From Rubritalea squalenifaciens DSM 18772 (lineage in GTDB: Bacteria; Verrucomicrobiota; Verrucomicrobiia; Verrucomicrobiales; Akkermansiaceae): a DNA stretch of 64,000 nucleotides. The notes beneath the pieces were generated by a model that was not told the origin of the DNA, made no database searches, and saw nothing but the letters and a program-made list of their open reading frames with translations. The DNA lies in contig NZ_FQYR01000004.1 in the NCBI RefSeq assembly GCF_900141815.1, forward strand, positions 62,001-126,000, given 5' to 3'. Below, piece after piece: positions 17,548-26,571 of the stretch. The translations under genes were made by a program, and so were the position numbers. How positions within the stretch are numbered: the first letter of the stretch is position 1; every line of letters starts with the position of its first letter.

Positions 17548-17677
17548 TTGAAGTTTTAGCCCCGTCATCCACAGGATACCGGGGAGTATGAAGTGGGAAG
17601 TTTTCAGTGTGCAGTGTGAGGAGAAGGTACACGCTAGTCTTCTTGACCTGTTGGAGAGGAGTACGCATTCTCAGCGT

Positions 17678-18076
17678 ATGAGATATGTGCTGTTGTTTTT
17701 CTTTGTGAGTTTGTCAGGCCTGTTTGGCGCTGAGCTGAAGCCTGGTGAGTATATGTTGGAGATGACTGTTCCAGGGGTTGAGCCGACTGAGATATTCATT
17801 GTGCCTGGTCGCTTGAGTATAGAAAAAGGAGAGATTCGCTTCCAGACCGGGCAAGGGGGCATCAAGGGGATGAGTTTCAAAGGGCGTTTGGTGGGAGAGA
17901 AGTTGATCATCTATTACACGACTGAGTCAGATGAGGGAGTGGAGACCTATCATTTGATGGGTTCATTGATTGAGGGAGAAGATGGGGTGCTTGCGAAGGG
18001 TAAGCTGGGTCTTTACCGTAATCATGATGATCCGGTTCAAAGTGAGTGGAGGCTTCTCAGCAAAACATTTTACTAA
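17678..18076 (+). CDS. Small exported hypothetical protein
   Basis: 132 residues from the ATG at 17678, chosen because it starts a signal peptide (MRYVLLFFFVSLSGLFGAE). The mature part is a beta-rich domain (KPGEYMLEMTVPGVEPTEIFIV, GGIKGMSFKGRLVGEKLIIYYTTESDEG) that ends in GLYRNHDDPVQSEWRL, reminiscent of a small lipocalin-like barrel. No family assigned. It lies 20 bases before the deaminase gene and may be co-transcribed with it. Confidence 0.6.
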   Translation: MRYVLLFFFVSLSGLFGAELKPGEYMLEMTVPGVEPTEIFIVPGRLSIEKGEIRFQTGQGGIKGMSFKGRLVGEKLIIYYTTESDEGVETYHLMGSLIEGEDGVLAKGKLGLYRNHDDPVQSEWRLLSKTFY

Positions 18077-18096
18077 AAATAGAAGGGAAAGGTCCG

Positions 18097-18663
18097 GTGG
18101 CTGAAATTAATTTCACGGTAACCTTGCCAGAGTGGCTGGTGGAGCAAGTCCAATCTGGGTCGACTGTGTTCCTGACTCAGAAGGAGAAGATGCGCTTTGT
18201 GCTCGAGTTGGCACGCAAGAATGTGGCGCAGGAGACCGGCGGTCCCTTTGCGGCTGCGGTGTTCTCGCTGGAATCCGGCGAGCTGGTTTCAGCTGGGGTG
18301 AATGTGGTGGTGGAGAGCAGGTGCTCCTCAGCACATGCGGAGGTGGTGGCTCTCTCGCTGGCCCAGAAGGCAGTAGATTCCCATGATTTGGGGGCAGCAG
18401 GTTTGCCCAGAATGGTGCTGGTCAGCAGTGCTGAACCCTGTGCGATGTGCATGGGAGCGATCCCGTGGTCCGGGGTGAAGCAAGTGATCTGCGGTGCCCG
18501 AGATGAGGATGTGCGCTCAGTCGGCTTTGATGAAGGAGCGAAGCCGTTGGAGTGGGTGGAAGATTTTGCGGAACGCGGGATCGAGGTGATCCGGGATGTA
18601 CTGCGCGAGGAGGCGACTGAGGTGCTTTGGGACTACCGCGAGCGCGGTGGGGAGATTTATTGA
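18097..18663 (+). CDS. Nucleoside/guanine deaminase (CDA-like)
   Basis: 188 residues from a GTG at 18097, chosen because a purine-rich AGAAGGGAAAGG sits just before it and no ATG occurs until residue 32. A zinc-dependent cytidine-deaminase-fold enzyme: SSAHAEVVAL gives the zinc His80 and catalytic Glu82, and AEPCAMCMGAI gives Cys115 and Cys118. The size and the GGPFAAAVF and SGVKQVICGARDED segments fit the GuaD/nucleoside-deaminase branch rather than tRNA adenosine deaminase TadA. It probably converts guanine to xanthine or acts on a related base in purine salvage. Substrate is inferred. Confidence 0.82.
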   Translation: MAEINFTVTLPEWLVEQVQSGSTVFLTQKEKMRFVLELARKNVAQETGGPFAAAVFSLESGELVSAGVNVVVESRCSSAHAEVVALSLAQKAVDSHDLGAAGLPRMVLVSSAEPCAMCMGAIPWSGVKQVICGARDEDVRSVGFDEGAKPLEWVEDFAERGIEVIRDVLREEATEVLWDYRERGGEIY

Positions 18664-18680
18664 GAGGGTATGGAGAAAGA

Positions 18681-18713
18681 AAAAAGCCCATGCCCAGAAT
18701 AGAGCACGGACTT
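18681..18713 (-). terminator. Terminator of the second PEP-CTERM gene
   Basis: On the minus strand AAGTCCGTGC (18713-18704) pairs with GCATGGGCTT (18693-18684), with two G-U pairs, and is followed by TTTTTC. Confidence 0.7.
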
Positions 18714-18752
18714 TGTTGAGGTGTATTTCCTGTATAAACGCTGTATCGGAGT

Positions 18753-19373
18753 TTAGCGACGGCGACGCATGAGTAGGCCGAGTCCTGCCAGGCCGATAAG
18801 GGCTGTGGAGCTGGGCTCTGGTACGGCTATTACATCACCTTCGATGACGATGCCTCCATTGCCCTCGGATACGAGCAACCACTGCATTTCAGCGTTACCT
18901 TCGGTGTAGGCAAACTGGATGGACTTGGAGCTGGATGTCAGGTCTGTGATGCTGTTCCAAGTGTAGGTGTTGTTTCCGCTACCCGGGGTGCTGGATTGGG
19001 TGCCTTGGCTGACGCCGTCCACAAAAAGTTCGATCTCCAGGAAGCCATTGCCCGCAGCGCCGTTGGCGAATTGGTAGGACCCAAGAGTGATGGTGGTGAT
19101 GTCGAATGTTGAGGTGCCGTCGGAGGCGAAATCGATCTGTGGCTGGTAGGTGTTAGTAGCAGGATTGAGACCGCTGAAGCCCCAAGTCCAAGTGTTGTTG
19201 TTGCCGCCGTCAGCGAAACCGCCGTCCGGATCAATGGAGTGGCTGACAATGACCGCATCCACCACTGGGGTGTCCCAAGTGCTCGTGTTGGTCGGGTTGT
19301 ATTCGAGTAGCACTGCAGCTTGGCTGGCGAGCGTGCTCGCAGCAAGAGCTGTGAGAGTAAGTACGAATTTCAT
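18753..19373 (-). CDS. PEP-CTERM secreted protein
   Basis: 206 residues. The signal peptide is MKFVLTLTALAASTLASQA. The body is rich in Thr, Asn, Gly and Ser with beta-strand spacing (FDITTITLGSYQFANGA, FLEIELFVDGVSQG, DLTSSSKSIQFAYTEGNAEMQWL). It ends in VPEPSSTALIGLAGLGLLMRRRR, a full PEP-CTERM exosortase signal. It is unlike the protein at 1328-2047 outside this tail. Monocistronic with its own terminator. No function known. Confidence 0.85.
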   Translation of the reverse strand: MKFVLTLTALAASTLASQAAVLLEYNPTNTSTWDTPVVDAVIVSHSIDPDGGFADGGNNNTWTWGFSGLNPATNTYQPQIDFASDGTSTFDITTITLGSYQFANGAAGNGFLEIELFVDGVSQGTQSSTPGSGNNTYTWNSITDLTSSSKSIQFAYTEGNAEMQWLLVSEGNGGIVIEGDVIAVPEPSSTALIGLAGLGLLMRRRR

Positions 19374-19550
19374 GTTTTTATTCCTTGCAGGTGGTTGTGT
19401 TTATGGCGTGCAAATAATGGGTGGCACGCTTCAACAAGTCGTATCGCTTCAGGAGTATGGTTTTCAAATTTCTGACATCACTTTTTTCTGGTATGTCTAC
19501 CGTTCCAGATTTCTCTCGACCTACTTAAAATAAGATCTTAGTCTGGTGGT

Positions 19551-20636
19551 GTGGATACCCCTCTTCAACGGATTACCTTGGCGCGTCAGTTGGCAGATCA
19601 GCTTGAAAAGTCGATTAAGGATAGGATGTGGATTGGTAGATTACCTGGCACACGTGTGCTGGCTGGTCATTACCATGTGCACCGGGATACGGTGGATGCT
19701 GCTATTGCGATATTGGAGGCGAGTGGTGTGGTGGAGGCGGCTGAGCCTCGTCGGGCAAGAAGGATTCTATGGGGTGCTGGATCAGGGGAGAGAGAAAAGA
19801 AGGAAGGTAAAAAGCGTCTGCTATTGATACATAGAGGGCTATTTGTTGCTGATCGCGAGGATCTACTCATTTTACAACGGATGGATGGGCTGTGGAGATC
19901 CCGCTATGGTGAAGTGGTTTGGGAGCAGGTGGACTATCTAGCTGGCCAGACTCCGGAGAAGCGATTGGCAGCCTTGGTAAAAAAGCATTCGGTTAATGCT
20001 ATACTACTTCATGTTCCACCGGTCACCTGGAGTCGTGCTGCAGCCGAATTGTTACCGACGTACTGCTGTGGAGGAAGTTCACCGGATGAGAAGTCCATAT
20101 CACTTTCTGCGTATCATGCGCACGAGCAGTTGAAGTTGGTACTACGTCGGTTGGTAGGTTTGGGGCACAGAAGGATATTGGTGCCGACACTAGATATTAA
20201 AGGGGACTTTGCAAAAGTGGCAGTACAGGCTTTGAAGGAAGAGCTGCCTGGCCCACCTGTGCAGGGTACTTACGAGGATCTGTGTCCAGCATGTCTGGTG
20301 ATGGATTCGGGGTCTTGGTTCGAGTATTGGAAGAGGGAACTTAATCGTACACAAGCCACATCCGTAGTGTTGTGGTCGACAAGGCATTTACTCTCTCTCT
20401 ATAGCTACTGCTTTCAATACCAAATAGCTATTCCAAGGCAGCTCTCAGTAGTGCTTTTTAGCTACGATGAGCATATGGAGTGGCTGCGCCCTCAGCCAGT
20501 AATGTTCCGCTACCCTAACAATAAGGCAGTCAGGCATTTTGAGAGGTGGATAGATAAGGGGCTATCCCCAATAGGTTCGCGCTTCTTTGATTTAGAAATG
20601 ATACCGGGCCAGTCGATCGCTAAGGTGGAGATTTAA
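19551..20636 (+). CDS. GntR-type HTH regulator with LacI-like sensor domain
   Basis: 361 residues from a GTG start. Residues ~5-70 are a winged helix of the GntR type (RITLARQLADQLEKSIKDRMW, LPGTRVLAGHYHVHRDTVDAAIAILEASGVVEAAEPRRAR). The remainder resembles a LacI periplasmic-binding-like sensor (NAILLHVPPVTWSRAA, LVGLGHRRILVPTL, QLSVVLFSYDEHMEWLRP). GntR-HTH plus sugar-binding sensor is the AraR-like architecture common in Verrucomicrobia. It converges with the PAS-AraC gene seven bases away. The ligand is unknown. Confidence 0.75.
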   Translation: MDTPLQRITLARQLADQLEKSIKDRMWIGRLPGTRVLAGHYHVHRDTVDAAIAILEASGVVEAAEPRRARRILWGAGSGEREKKEGKKRLLLIHRGLFVADREDLLILQRMDGLWRSRYGEVVWEQVDYLAGQTPEKRLAALVKKHSVNAILLHVPPVTWSRAAAELLPTYCCGGSSPDEKSISLSAYHAHEQLKLVLRRLVGLGHRRILVPTLDIKGDFAKVAVQALKEELPGPPVQGTYEDLCPACLVMDSGSWFEYWKRELNRTQATSVVLWSTRHLLSLYSYCFQYQIAIPRQLSVVLFSYDEHMEWLRPQPVMFRYPNNKAVRHFERWIDKGLSPIGSRFFDLEMIPGQSIAKVEI

Positions 20637-20643
20637 GGGCAGC

Positions 20644-21372
20644 CTAGCCCACTTCGTTGCGGAAGGCTTTGGGGGTCATGGAGGTGGTTTGCTTGAACTG
20701 GCGGGAGAAGGCGGACTGGTCCGAGTAGCCGCAGTCGAGTGCGATGTCTGCGATGGATTTACCGGTGCAGCGCAAGAGGTTGCAGGCCTTTTCAATCCGG
20801 GTCTGGGTGATGAACTGACCAGCGGATATCTGGTAGAGATTGCGGATGCGCTGGTCGAGCTGGTATACGGAGAGGTCCACCATTTCAGCGAGCTCCGGCA
20901 GGCGTAGTGGTTGGTCCACGTTGTTACGGATGTAGACGATGACTTTCTGCAGGGTGGCGAGGTCATCACGCTGCTCTGAGGGGGAGTGGATGTCCCGGGA
21001 AATACCTGATACTCCAATGATTTTGCGATCCGAGTTAAAAATCGGTTCCTTGTAGGTGAGGCACCAGCCGTGCTTGCCATTCGGGTAGAGGTGGAGTTCC
21101 AGCCGGCCATGGATGCCGGCACCCGTGTGGATGATATTTTGGTCCTGTGTGGAGAAGCCTTCACCGAGCGGATCCGGGAAGACATCGACCGCTTTCTTGC
21201 CGATGATGTCTTCTTTGTTCTCGAGTCCGAGACGCTTAAGAAGTGTCTTGTTCACTGCGATGTAGCGGCCTTCTGTGTCTTTGATGAAGTAGACGATGTC
21301 CGGTACGTGGTCGAACAGAGTCACCCCTGTCAGAGGGTGGTCGAGTTGGGCAAAGAATTCTCTCGGAGTCAT
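20644..21372 (-). CDS. PAS-domain AraC-family regulator
   Basis: 242 residues. A PAS domain occupies about residues 20-130 (VPDIVYFIKDTEGRYIAVNKTLLKRLGL, IIGKKAVDVFPDPLGEGF, GWCLTYKEPIFNSDRKIIGVSGISRDI). An AraC double HTH fills 140-242 (LRLPELAEMVDLSVYQLDQRIRNLYQI, SIADIALDCGYSDQSAFSRQFKQTTSMTPKAFR). It is divergent from the hydroxyproline epimerase gene with a 72-base gap, the standard position for a regulator of that operon. The PAS ligand may be a pathway compound; that is inference. Confidence 0.85.
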   Translation of the reverse strand: MTPREFFAQLDHPLTGVTLFDHVPDIVYFIKDTEGRYIAVNKTLLKRLGLENKEDIIGKKAVDVFPDPLGEGFSTQDQNIIHTGAGIHGRLELHLYPNGKHGWCLTYKEPIFNSDRKIIGVSGISRDIHSPSEQRDDLATLQKVIVYIRNNVDQPLRLPELAEMVDLSVYQLDQRIRNLYQISAGQFITQTRIEKACNLLRCTGKSIADIALDCGYSDQSAFSRQFKQTTSMTPKAFRNEVG

Positions 21373-21444
21373 AGCGAAGCTATGCGGATTTTACGGGATT
21401 CCCTGAGTATTTCTACAAGAATCGTTCTGCTATCTTTATAGGGC

Positions 21445-22416
21445 ATGAATAAAACAGGATACCAGACGCTCAAAATCGTTGATTCCCACACCGGTGGTGA
21501 ACCGACTCGCGTCGTTGTTGAGGGGTGTCCAGATCTCGGGAAAGGGGATCTGGCGGCTCGTCGTGATGTGATGCGCAATGAGCATGACTGGGTGAGGACA
21601 TCCGTATTGCTGGAGCCAAGGGGCTTCGAGGCGATGGTGGGTGCGGTTCTTGTGGAACCTCATGCTGAGGATTGTGTGGCTGGAGTGATTTTCTTCAACA
21701 ATGCCGGCTACCTGAACATGTGCATTCACGGCACGATCGGTCTGGCCAAGACGCTCAAGCATCTCGGTGTAATTGAGTCTGGCTCTCACCGTATTGACAC
21801 GGTGGTGGGGGTAGTGACGATCCATCTGAATGAGGACGGCAGTGTGTCTGTGGACAATGTGCCCAGCTATCTGATGCAGGAGAACGTGGAGATCGAGGTT
21901 CCTGTCTACGGTACGGTGACTGGCGACATCGCCTGGGGTGGCAATTGGTTCTTCCTGATTGATGGTCAGGGGCCTGAGGTTAAGTACGAGAATATCGACC
22001 AGTTGACCGATTTTACGTTGCGTGTGGGGGAAACACTGGCTCTGCAGGGAATCACAGGCGAGAATGGTATGGAGATCGACCACGTGGAGGTTTTCGGCCC
22101 GCCGGTCAATGATGAGGCTGATAGCCGCAACTTCGTGATGTGCCCGGGAGGCGAGTATGACCGCTCACCCTGTGGTACGGGAACTTCTGCCAAACTGGCG
22201 ACGCTTTACGGCAAGGGCAAGCTCAAGGAAGGCGAGACCTGGAGACAGGCAAGCGTGCTGAACACGGTATTCACCGGCAAGGTCAAAGCGACCGGTGAAG
22301 GGAATGCTGTGATACCAACCGTCACCGGACGTGCCTGGATCAATGGCGAGTGCACGGTCATCCTGGATCCAGAAGATCCTTTTGCACACGGAATTTTTAA
22401 CGATAGTATTCAATAG
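21445..22416 (+). CDS. 4-hydroxyproline 2-epimerase (proline racemase family)
   Basis: 323 residues. It would interconvert trans-4-hydroxy-L-proline and cis-4-hydroxy-D-proline without a cofactor, by two cysteines. Both are present: Cys93 in NMCIHGTIGL and Cys243 in SPCGTGTSAK, so it is an epimerase/racemase and not the Thr-containing 3-hydroxyproline dehydratase. The start VDSHTGGEPTRVV and the GNWFFLIDGQG segment are typical of the 4HypE branch. It begins a two-gene unit with the aldehyde dehydrogenase 42 bases on and is divergent from a PAS-AraC regulator. Context supports hydroxyproline use, for example from collagen. Confidence 0.9.
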   Translation: MNKTGYQTLKIVDSHTGGEPTRVVVEGCPDLGKGDLAARRDVMRNEHDWVRTSVLLEPRGFEAMVGAVLVEPHAEDCVAGVIFFNNAGYLNMCIHGTIGLAKTLKHLGVIESGSHRIDTVVGVVTIHLNEDGSVSVDNVPSYLMQENVEIEVPVYGTVTGDIAWGGNWFFLIDGQGPEVKYENIDQLTDFTLRVGETLALQGITGENGMEIDHVEVFGPPVNDEADSRNFVMCPGGEYDRSPCGTGTSAKLATLYGKGKLKEGETWRQASVLNTVFTGKVKATGEGNAVIPTVTGRAWINGECTVILDPEDPFAHGIFNDSIQ

Positions 22417-22458
22417 TAACCATTCACTTCTAGAACCTAGAAACTAACAAAAAGAGAC

Positions 22459-24033
22459 ATGTCATTAACTGGTCAATCATTCATCGGATTTTCAAGAGGT
22501 GCAGGTAGCGAGACTTGCGGTTCCGCCATCAACCCTGCAACAGGCGAGGCGCTGACACCTAACACCATCGGGGCGACAGATGCTGAAGTGCAGCAGGCGC
22601 TTGAGCTAGCAGCGAGTGCATTCCAAGTTTACCGCGAAAAGAGCGGTGCTGAGAAAGCGGCATTCCTGCGCGCCATCGCAGACAATATCGAGGCTGTAGT
22701 CGATACCATCGCGGAGCGTGGTCCACAGGAGACAGGCCTTCCTGAAGCACGTATGCGTGGTGAAAGTGGCCGTACCATGGGGCAGCTGAGAATGTTTGCT
22801 GCCCTCGTGGAAGAAGGTTCCTGGGTTGATGCCCGTATCGAAAACGCACAGCCAGACCGTCAGCCGCTTCCTAAGGTAGACCTTCGCTCGATGCTTCGCC
22901 CGCTCGGACCAGTCGCTGTTTTCGCAGCTTCTAACTTCCCATTGGCATTCTCTGTGGCAGGTGGTGACACCGCTTCAGCGCTGGCTGCAGGTTGCCCGGT
23001 GGTGGTAAAGGCTCACTCTTCTCATCCGGGACTCTCTGAGATCGTGGCTGAAGCTGTCGTCAAGGCGGCTCAGGAGACAGGCATGCCTGAGGGGGTGTTC
23101 TCCATGGTCTTCGGCGGTGGCCGTACCGTGGGTCAGGCTCTGGTAAAGGCGCCACAGATCAAGGCGGTTGGCTTCACTGGTTCTCTGGCTGGTGGGCGCG
23201 CGCTGATGGATATCGCTGCGCAGCGTGAAGAGCCAATCCCAGTGTATGCTGAAATGAGCGCGATCAATCCGGTTGTCGTTCTCAACAGCGCGCTTGGGGA
23301 ATCCAGCGAAGCTCTGGCTGAGGCTGCTTACGGTTCACTGACCATGGGTGTTGGTCAGTTCTGTACCAACCCAGGTTTGTTCTTCATTCCAGCGGTTGAG
23401 TCCGATGCCTTTGCTCACAAGCTTGCCGAACTTACAGCAGCGGGCGCTACTGGCACCATGCTCAACGAGGGTATCTGCCAGGCATACCGCGACGGCATTG
23501 CTGCATTGCAGGGGCAATCTGCAGTTGACCAGCTGGCACTGGTTCCAAGCGAAGCTACAGGCCAGGGCGGTCCTGCAGTATTCCGTACCACTGCGGCTGA
23601 GTTCCTCAAGAACGAGGCGCTCACCAATGAGGTCTTCGGTCCTGCTACCTTGCTTGTTACTTACCATAGTGAGGCTGAGCTGCTTGAGCTTTGCAGATCG
23701 ATCGAAGGTCAGTTGACTGCTTCCGTGCACGGATCAGCAGAAGACTTCGAAGGTGCTGGTGAAATGATCCAGATTCTTGAGCAGAAAGCTGGTCGTCTCA
23801 TCTTCAATGGATTCCCGACTGGCGTAGAAGTATGCCACTCCATGGTGCATGGTGGTCCATTCCCATCGACGTCCGATGGCCGCTCTACATCCGTAGGTTC
23901 CATGGCGATCTTCCGTTTTGCCCGTGCTGTTTCCTACCAGAGCTTCCCGCAGGCGGCACTTCCTGCTGAGCTGCGTGATGACAACACCCTCGATATCTTC
24001 CGTATGGTGGATGGTGTGCAGGGTAAGCACTAA
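22459..24033 (+). CDS. Alpha-ketoglutarate semialdehyde dehydrogenase
   Basis: 524 residues, the length of the NADP-preferring 2,5-dioxovalerate dehydrogenase branch of the aldehyde dehydrogenase superfamily. Features: RPLGPVAVFAASNFPLAFSV and VVVKAHSSHP (cofactor site), GFTGSLAGGRAL, the conserved Glu region IPVYAEMSAINPVV, and catalytic Cys302 in GQFCTNPGL. It oxidises 2,5-dioxopentanoate to 2-oxoglutarate, the last step of hydroxyproline (and also glucarate or arabinose) breakdown. Downstream of the epimerase, probably co-transcribed, and ended by a strong terminator. Confidence 0.9.
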   Translation: MSLTGQSFIGFSRGAGSETCGSAINPATGEALTPNTIGATDAEVQQALELAASAFQVYREKSGAEKAAFLRAIADNIEAVVDTIAERGPQETGLPEARMRGESGRTMGQLRMFAALVEEGSWVDARIENAQPDRQPLPKVDLRSMLRPLGPVAVFAASNFPLAFSVAGGDTASALAAGCPVVVKAHSSHPGLSEIVAEAVVKAAQETGMPEGVFSMVFGGGRTVGQALVKAPQIKAVGFTGSLAGGRALMDIAAQREEPIPVYAEMSAINPVVVLNSALGESSEALAEAAYGSLTMGVGQFCTNPGLFFIPAVESDAFAHKLAELTAAGATGTMLNEGICQAYRDGIAALQGQSAVDQLALVPSEATGQGGPAVFRTTAAEFLKNEALTNEVFGPATLLVTYHSEAELLELCRSIEGQLTASVHGSAEDFEGAGEMIQILEQKAGRLIFNGFPTGVEVCHSMVHGGPFPSTSDGRSTSVGSMAIFRFARAVSYQSFPQAALPAELRDDNTLDIFRMVDGVQGKH

Positions 24034-24063
24034 TTCAAGTTTCACTCACTAAAACTAACTGGC

Positions 24064-24092
24064 AAAAGGGTCCCTTCGGGGGCCCTTTTTTC
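24064..24092 (+). terminator. Rho-independent terminator of the hydroxyproline operon
   Basis: AAAAGGGTCCC (24064-24074), tetraloop TTCG, then GGGGCCCTTTT with a T-G wobble, followed by a T run. A UUCG loop is especially stable. Confidence 0.9.
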
Positions 24093-24211
24093 TTTAAGAG
24101 AGTGGAACTTGGTGACGTAAAAATGCCAGCAAGCATGCGATATCGCCAGCAGCTATCCATGGTGTCAATGACTTGTGTGGGTATAAGTGACGAACCAGAC
24201 ATGGCAACATT

Positions 24212-26488
24212 ATGAAACTCACTCTAGCTCTTCACTCTCTCACTTTGACGGCATCACTCGCGCTTCCCGCGGCTTTGATGGCATCCGGCCCAGGTACGAC
24301 CAATGACTTCGGTGGTCGGCGGGTATTGTACATTGGTATCGATGGAGTCAGGCCAGATGCTTTGCAGGCGGCGAATACGCCAAATATGGATGCCTTAGCA
24401 GCGGAGGGGGTGATTACCTACAATGCCTTTTCGGGGGGAGTTCTCGGGACATCCAGTCAACAGTCGACTTACAGTGGTCCCGGGTGGTCGAGTTTGCTAA
24501 CAGGTGTCTGGACGGACAAGCATAAGGTGACGAACAACTCGTTCACAGGGCATGATTTCCAGAACTATCCGCACTTCTTTAGAAGGATCAAGGAGAAGGT
24601 GCCTACGGCTCATGTGAGCAGCATCATTCACTGGAGCCCGATCGATACGGTCATCGTGGAAGGTTCGAAGGATGGTGGAGTAGAGTTTGCGGATTTTCGT
24701 AGTAATCAGTCGACCGATACCGGGGTCGCCAATGTGGCGGCGGCTCAGTTAGGCTCGAGTGATCCTGATGTGATGTTCTTGCATTTTGATGAAGTGGACT
24801 ACGCGGGCCATGGCTACGGCTACAGCACGAGCGTGCCAGAGTATCTCTCTGCCATTGAAGGTGTGGATGGTTATATCGGTACGGTGCTGACGGCACTGCA
24901 AAACAGACCTCAGTATGCGCAGGAGGACTGGCTGGTGATTGTCAGTACTGATCATGGTGGTACAGGCACGGGGCACGGAGGGCAGACGAGTGGTGAGCGT
25001 ACGATCTTTATGCTGGTGAGTGGTGGGGCTACGGAGAATGGCGTGGTTTCGACAGAGTCGCCAGGGCAGCCAGCGGCTCCAGCTACGGCAATGAAGCATC
25101 TTGGTATCACTCTTGATCCATCTTGGGGATGGGAAGAGGATGCGTTTGGTTTGCCCGCTCCGCGTTTTGATGCGGAGGTAGCTGGAGACTATGCGTTGCT
25201 TCATTGGGATCTCCCAGAAGGAGGATTGAGTGGTCTAACCGGCTTTGAGCTGCTTAGGGATGGTGTGAGTATCGCGACTTTGGGGCTTGAGGTGAGGAGT
25301 TACACGGATAGTCCAGTTGTGCCAGCGAGTGGAGGTGTGCAGTACTCTTATAGCCTTCGTTTCTCAGGGAGCAGTGAGCCTGATCAGAGCGAACAGCTTA
25401 CATTGGGAACGGGGGATAATGTATCTGATCTTGAGATGTACCTGACCTTTGACGAGGTGACTGAGGATGCATCAGGCAAGGGGCATCACGCTACAGCAGT
25501 GGGTGCACCCTCCTATGTGGATGGTGTGAGTGGTAAAGCGGCTGTGTTAGATAGTGGTCGGTATTTTACAGTTCCTCAGACGGGAGGTTTGCTCTTTGGG
25601 TCGACTATGGATTTTACGGTTTCCTTCTGGATGAAGAGCAGCGGCCAGTGGTCTGGAGATCCTTCGTTTGTCTCGAACAAGGATTGGGATTCTGGTGCCA
25701 ACCAAGGCTGGATAGTGGCTGGTCAGGCTAATGGCCCGGCCTGGCAGTGGAATTTAAAAGGAGACGCTGCATCACGAAGGGATTTTGACAATGGTGGGCT
25801 GGTACAGGACGGCAAGTGGCACCACATCCTTGTCAGCCATGATCGGGATGGAAGCGCGTCCTTCTATCAGGATGGTGAATTGATCGGCTCGGTCAATATC
25901 GCCAATGATGGCAGCGTAGATACTGGATTTCCACTGGTTATCGGTAGAGATGGTGAGCTGGACTATGGCTTTAATCAGGAGCTCTACATTGATGAGGTGA
26001 AGATCTGGAGGCGTGCTCTCAGTGAAATCGATGTGAAAGCGGAAGTGGCTGGCCGCAGCGAATACTTTGTCTGGCAAGAAGATCAGTTCAGCGAGGCTCA
26101 ACTCGTGGATCCTCAGGTCAGCGGAAATGATGCGGATCCAGATCTCGATGGAATGAATAATGCGCTAGAGTTTGCATTGGGGCGCAATCCACTGGTTGTG
26201 GATGCGGCCACAGTGTTACAACTGGAGCAGGTTGATGGTGAATGGATCGTGAGTTGGCCACAGAGAAGTGGCGGCACTGGCATAATCGGAGTGGATTACC
26301 AGGTATCTGGCATAGCTTATCAATTGGAGGCATCGGCGTCACTTGGTGGCTGGCAGTCTGGAGCTTCAGTCATTCACCCACATGGTGGCCCGAGATACCT
26401 TCAGCCCGGTTGGCACAAGGCCAGCGCGAAGTTGCTCACGCCTTCTTCAGAAGACTCTTACTTTTATCAGTTGAAGGTAGATAAGTAA
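24212..26488 (+). CDS. Secreted type I phosphodiesterase/NPP-like protein with LamG-like domain
   Basis: 758 residues with a signal peptide (1-24, ending ALMASG). Residues ~35-300 are a nucleotide-pyrophosphatase/phosphodiesterase domain of the alkaline-phosphatase superfamily: VLYIGIDGVRPDAL (first metal Asp), GPGWSSLLTGVW (position of the nucleophile, here Ser), FDEVDYAGHGYG (Asp/His) and VSTDHGGTGTGHGG (Asp, His, His). A fibronectin-like linker follows, then about 405-610 a LamG/concanavalin domain (MYLTFDEVTEDASGKGHHA, FTVSFWMKSSG, WHHILVSHDRDGS, LYIDEVKIWRRALSEIDV). The tail has a Ca-binding-like NDADPDLDGMNNALEFALG motif. It may act on a polysaccharide-linked phosphodiester. Specificity unknown. 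Confidence 0.8.
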   Translation: MKLTLALHSLTLTASLALPAALMASGPGTTNDFGGRRVLYIGIDGVRPDALQAANTPNMDALAAEGVITYNAFSGGVLGTSSQQSTYSGPGWSSLLTGVWTDKHKVTNNSFTGHDFQNYPHFFRRIKEKVPTAHVSSIIHWSPIDTVIVEGSKDGGVEFADFRSNQSTDTGVANVAAAQLGSSDPDVMFLHFDEVDYAGHGYGYSTSVPEYLSAIEGVDGYIGTVLTALQNRPQYAQEDWLVIVSTDHGGTGTGHGGQTSGERTIFMLVSGGATENGVVSTESPGQPAAPATAMKHLGITLDPSWGWEEDAFGLPAPRFDAEVAGDYALLHWDLPEGGLSGLTGFELLRDGVSIATLGLEVRSYTDSPVVPASGGVQYSYSLRFSGSSEPDQSEQLTLGTGDNVSDLEMYLTFDEVTEDASGKGHHATAVGAPSYVDGVSGKAAVLDSGRYFTVPQTGGLLFGSTMDFTVSFWMKSSGQWSGDPSFVSNKDWDSGANQGWIVAGQANGPAWQWNLKGDAASRRDFDNGGLVQDGKWHHILVSHDRDGSASFYQDGELIGSVNIANDGSVDTGFPLVIGRDGELDYGFNQELYIDEVKIWRRALSEIDVKAEVAGRSEYFVWQEDQFSEAQLVDPQVSGNDADPDLDGMNNALEFALGRNPLVVDAATVLQLEQVDGEWIVSWPQRSGGTGIIGVDYQVSGIAYQLEASASLGGWQSGASVIHPHGGPRYLQPGWHKASAKLLTPSSEDSYFYQLKVDK

Positions 26489-26571
26489 TCTGGTGAGCGG
26501 ATTATGCTAGTTAACTTTCTTTTTGGCTAATAGTGTAGTATGGTTGAGGCTAGGTGGATGGCATAAAACAC

